Origin: an uncultured Lachnospiraceae bacterium
GTDB taxonomy: Bacteria > Bacillota > Clostridia > Lachnospirales > Lachnospiraceae
DNA length: 8,541 nt
NCBI GenBank assembly: GCA_947651335.1
Contig: CANSYV010000047.1
Coordinates: 1 to 8,541 of the forward strand
Reading direction: 5' to 3'
The notes under the pieces are model-generated. The model was given only the letters and a program-made list of their open reading frames with translations. It ran no database searches and was not told the DNA's origin. Below, piece after piece: positions 6,669 to 8,541 of this stretch; the first letter of the stretch is position 1; every line of letters begins with the position of its first letter. Made by a program: the position numbers and the translations under genes.

Positions 6669-7088
6669 ATGGAGAGAAACCGGCTTAGTTTAAAATTACT
6701 GGAACTGAGGCAGAAACACAATCTGACACAGAAGCAGCTCTGTGCGGATCTGAACCTCAGCCGTTCCAATTATTCATACTTTGAATGCGGCAAAAGAACC
6801 CCGGATATCAATACCCTTTTATTGATTGCCCAGTATTACAAAATTTCTCTGGATGAACTGGTCATCGGCTCGCACCCGGCATCCCGTCATTCCGAAGGCA
6901 CCTCCGCCAGCGAGCAGGGGCTTACTGTCCTACGCCATCTGCGCGCCAAGCATATCCCTGTTGAGAACATTATGGAATTATCAAAGACAGACTTCGATTT
7001 TCTGTCAGCTTATAAAAAGCTGTCTGCAGATAATAAAGCGGAATTATCCTATTTAATGAACTATAAATTAAAGCGGCAGTCCGGATAG
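6669..7088 (+). CDS. XRE-family helix-turn-helix transcriptional regulator
   Basis: The protein has 139 residues. Residues 5-65 form a classic Cro/C1-type HTH: LELRQKHNLTQKQLCADLNL, then SRSNYSYFECGKRTPDINTL, then a helix with ISLDELVIG. The recognition helix is around SRSNYSYFECG. After a Ser/Gly/His-rich hinge (67-82), a short helical C-terminus (VLRHLRAKHIPVENIM, then DFDFLSAYKKLSADNKAEL) may mediate dimerisation. Proteins of this size and layout are common free-standing repressors in Lachnospiraceae and in mobile elements. A longer frame begins at a GTG at 6612, but the ATG at 6669 has the ribosome site. The target is unknown; autoregulation at its own promoter is typical for the family. 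No neighbour toxin gene is visible, so a toxin-antitoxin role is not supported. Confidence 0.85.
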   Translation: MERNRLSLKLLELRQKHNLTQKQLCADLNLSRSNYSYFECGKRTPDINTLLLIAQYYKISLDELVIGSHPASRHSEGTSASEQGLTVLRHLRAKHIPVENIMELSKTDFDFLSAYKKLSADNKAELSYLMNYKLKRQSG

Positions 7089-7129
7089 CCTCCCTTCCTC
7101 CACCGGGGAACCGGCTGCTGCGCCTTGTC

Positions 7130-7300
7130 TTAGTTCTTCCAATCATACCACACTCCTTTTCTTTCATCCGTCCCCACCTTCCGGAGATTCCGCCCCTGTA
7201 TTTCCAGAAAGGCCGCGGCCGCCGTCTTGTCCATGGGTCTTTTTATATCCGACGCTGCCTTTTTCAGCAGGCAGCTTTCCTTTGAAGAAGAGAAATCAAT
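7130..7300 (-). pseudogene. Probable 3' remnant of a gene, C-terminal about 57 residues
   Basis: On the minus strand a frame is open from 7300 to a TAA at 7130-7132. It ends MDKTAAAAFLEIQGRNLRKV, then GTDERKGVWYDWKN. The composition looks coding: charged helix, a compact aromatic tail and G+C-rich third positions. The internal ATG at 7234 has no ribosome site. An in-frame TAA at 7301-7303 closes the frame eight bases before the -35 box of the transposase promoter. The simplest reading is that the 5' part of the gene was replaced when the transposase unit arrived. I do not recognise the family. It could instead be chance. Confidence 0.35.
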
Positions 7301-7310
7301 TTAGATACGC

Positions 7311-7339
7311 TTGAAGAAAAGGAGTTTCTTTAGTATAAT
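7311..7339 (+). promoter_or_regulatory. Sigma-A-type promoter of the Rpn gene
   Basis: TTGAAG (7311-7316), a 17-base spacer and TATAAT (7334-7339) form a near-consensus vegetative promoter. Transcription would begin near 7346, just at the foot of the leader stem-loop. Confidence 0.75.
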
Positions 7340-7345
7340 GAAACC

Positions 7346-7380
7346 GTGGCAGGGGAGAGGATTTGAAGAAACGCCTGCCA
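7346..7380 (+). other. Stem-loop in the Rpn gene leader
   Basis: TGGCAGG at 7347-7353 pairs with CCTGCCA at 7374-7380 around a 20-base loop, with a possible further G-T pair. It falls between the promoter and the ribosome site, at the very 5' end of the predicted message, so it could protect the RNA or modulate translation. Confidence 0.5.
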
Positions 7381-7393
7381 TAAATCCATGCAG

Positions 7394-7398
7394 AAAGG
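7394..7398 (+). promoter_or_regulatory. Ribosome binding site for the true Rpn start
   Basis: AAAGG lies six bases before ATG 7405, in the reading frame of the authentic N-terminus. This supports the view that the gene starts here and then shifts frame, rather than starting at the upstream TTG (7311), which is itself the -35 box. Confidence 0.6.
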
Positions 7399-7404
7399 TA
7401 GTGG

Positions 7405-8402
7405 ATGCTGATGAAAGCAGATACGGTTATAAAAGATTATGTAAAAGATGCAGGCGTGTTTGCCGACATTTTCAATTACTATATATACGGCGGCGGCAGG
7501 TGATCCTTCCGGAGCAGCTTACGGAGCGTGATTCCACTAAAATTGCACTGCCATATGGCGCGGATGGTGCTGTGGTTCCCGTCCAGAAATTCCGTGATGT
7601 GCAGAAACTGTATGCCGCAATGACGGATGGGAAGATGGAATATGTCCTTTATGGTGCGGAGAACCAAGCAGAGATTCATTATGCTATGGCTGTGAAGAAC
7701 AATCTCTATGATGCGCTGGAGTACGCAGGGCAGGTGGAAGAGGCGGCAAAGTCACACCGTAAGGAAATGAAGCGGAAAAAGGAGCAGGGGGAAACGTCTG
7801 CGGAAAAAGGCGGGAAAACACCAAACGCGGGTGAATTCTTAAGCGGTTTCTGGGCAGGAGACAGACTGATACCATCCATCACGGTGACCATATTTTTCGG
7901 ATCAGAAGAGTGGGATGGGCCGTTAAGCCTGTTTGACATGATGGATGTGTCAGATCCGGATGTGCTTGCCTGCATGGACAATTACCATGTGCGGCTGATC
8001 GCCCCGGTGCTGATGCAGGATGCGGAGATTATGAAATTCCAGTCCAGCCTGCGGGAAGTCATGCTGTTCATCAAATATTCGAAGGACAAGGAAAATTTAA
8101 GCAGGGTATTGGCGGCCAATGAAAAGCGTTTCCGTGAAGTGGAGCGCAGGGCAGCCGATGTGATTGAAGTAATTACAAATTCAGGTATAAAATATGATAA
8201 AGATGACGAGGTGGTTGATGTGTGCCAGGCGATTCAGGAAATGAGGACAGAATCAGAATCACAGGGAAGATTGATGCAGGCAAAGGAGGATGCCAGAAAC
8301 TTTTATAAATTGGGGGTGGATGTTGAAAAAATTGCACGGGGAGTAGGCTATGCTGTAGAAACAGTAACGGAATGGCTCGGGCTTTCAGGCGATGTCAAGT
8401 GA
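7405..8402 (+). pseudogene. Rpn-family PD-(D/E)XK nuclease/putative transposase, frameshifted near its N-terminus
   Basis: The family is a nuclease-fold protein linked to recombination and annotated as a putative transposase. The start ATG 7405 gives MLMKADTVIKDYVKDAGVFA, then DIFNYYIYGGGR and a TGA at 7501. The family sequence continues in the next frame from 7497 with QVILPEQLTERD, LPYGADGAVVPVQKFRD, YGAENQAEIHYAM (the E-x-Q of the nuclease core, Glu codon at 7659) and VKNNLYDALEYAGQVEEAA. It ends in a helical C-terminal tail (FYKLGVDVEKIARGVGYAVE). Joining the frames needs one extra base in the GGCGGCGGC run at 7489-7497, giving about 332 residues, which I judge a normal full length. A start at 7311 TTG yields an uninterrupted frame, but its first 62 residues (Arg/Cys-rich) are out-of-frame translation. 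The gene is probably inactivated recently; the promoter, ribosome site and remaining frame are intact. A sequencing error is the main alternative. Confidence 0.8.
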
Positions 8403-8437
8403 GATGTGTCAGTTATTTTTCTACAGTTCCTTATTAC

Positions 8438-8473
8438 ATGATTAGAGCGTCAAAAGTCCATTTTCATTGGTGA
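8438..8473 (+). repeat. Dispersed repeat, copy C
   Basis: ATGATTAG, AGCG, TCAAAAGTCCATTTTCAT, TGGTGA. The copy matches copy B at 32 of 36 positions, and the last 25 bases are identical. It lies 35 bases after the Rpn stop and 23 bases before the NrdR-like sites, and it points toward whatever gene begins right of the window. Confidence 0.8.
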
Positions 8474-8496
8474 GATAATTTTTCGGAGATTCGTAC

Positions 8497-8541
8497 TACA
8501 AGATATGTAGTCGATGTGGTGCATCGACGCAATATCTTGTG
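8497..8541 (+). promoter_or_regulatory. Candidate tandem NrdR boxes (ribonucleotide reductase promoter)
   Basis: CGCAATATCTTGTG (8528-8541) fits the known NrdR box CACWATATATWGTG at 12 of 14 positions on this strand, and equally well on the other. TACAAGATATGTAG (8497-8510) is a weaker copy sharing ACAAGATAT in the opposite sense. Their centres are 31 bp apart, the three-helical-turn spacing known for paired NrdR boxes. NrdR is a zinc/ATP-cone repressor of ribonucleotide reductase genes, so an nrd gene on the plus strand just outside is predicted. The two sites plus GTCGATG/CATCGAC between them also form a large imperfect palindrome, so a structural RNA or palindromic repeat is the alternative. 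Confidence 0.45.

Noticed and set aside
7103..7114. CCGG-GGAA-CCGG stem just after the XRE stop, considered as a terminator.
   Set aside because: The stem is only four base pairs and no T-run follows.
7311..7404. TTG start giving an uninterrupted 363-residue Rpn protein.
   Set aside because: The TTG is part of the -35 box. The first 62 residues do not resemble the family, whereas the next frame does and has its own ribosome site.
1..8541. CRISPR arrays, tRNA or rRNA genes.
   Set aside because: No regularly spaced direct repeats, cloverleaf-type sequences or rRNA-like stretches were seen.

Overview
The window looks like a chromosomal segment from a gut-type Firmicute of the Lachnospiraceae (Clostridium cluster XIVa). 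The grounds are the protein families: an SLH-like plus BspA-type leucine-rich-repeat secreted protein, an M23 peptidase with Ig-like tail domains, and an Rpn/PD-(D/E)XK family transposase of the kind abundant in that group. AGGAG-type ribosome binding sites and moderate G+C fit. Placement is inference from sequence character; no database search was possible.

Left part (1-4898, all minus strand): three genes for exported proteins run right to left. The first is a lipoprotein of 213 residues with a DxDxDG loop (4257-4898). Next is a 687-residue secreted M23 peptidase (2120-4183) with two Fn3-like repeats, a Pro/Asn/Asp linker, a Cys-ribbon motif and two Ig-like domains. Last is a large SLH/LRR protein (from 2032, running off the left edge). 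Together they form a cell-envelope cluster.

Middle part (4900-7090, plus strand): a 383-residue uncharacterised protein with an HTH-like N-terminal half (5128-6279) is divergent from the lipoprotein gene and ends in a strong terminator. After about 360 bases of mostly non-coding DNA comes a 139-residue XRE-family regulator (6669-7088).

Right part (7090-8541): a short minus-strand reading frame that looks like the 3' remnant of a gene (7130-7300) abuts the promoter of an Rpn-family nuclease/transposase gene. That gene is broken by a frameshift near its start (7405-8402). The window ends in two sites, 31 bp apart centre to centre, that resemble tandem NrdR boxes, suggesting that a ribonucleotide reductase gene begins just outside.

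The most unusual signal is a short dispersed repeat (core TCAAAAGTCCATTTTCAT preceded by ATGATYAG-N4). It occurs at 4231-4260 (minus), 4951-4986 (plus, with a partial inverted partner to 5008) and 8438-8473 (plus). Three of the four arms lie upstream of, and point toward, a gene start in the window; the fourth points toward the presumed gene beyond the right edge. The lipoprotein gene sits exactly between two inverted copies. Its function is unknown to me.
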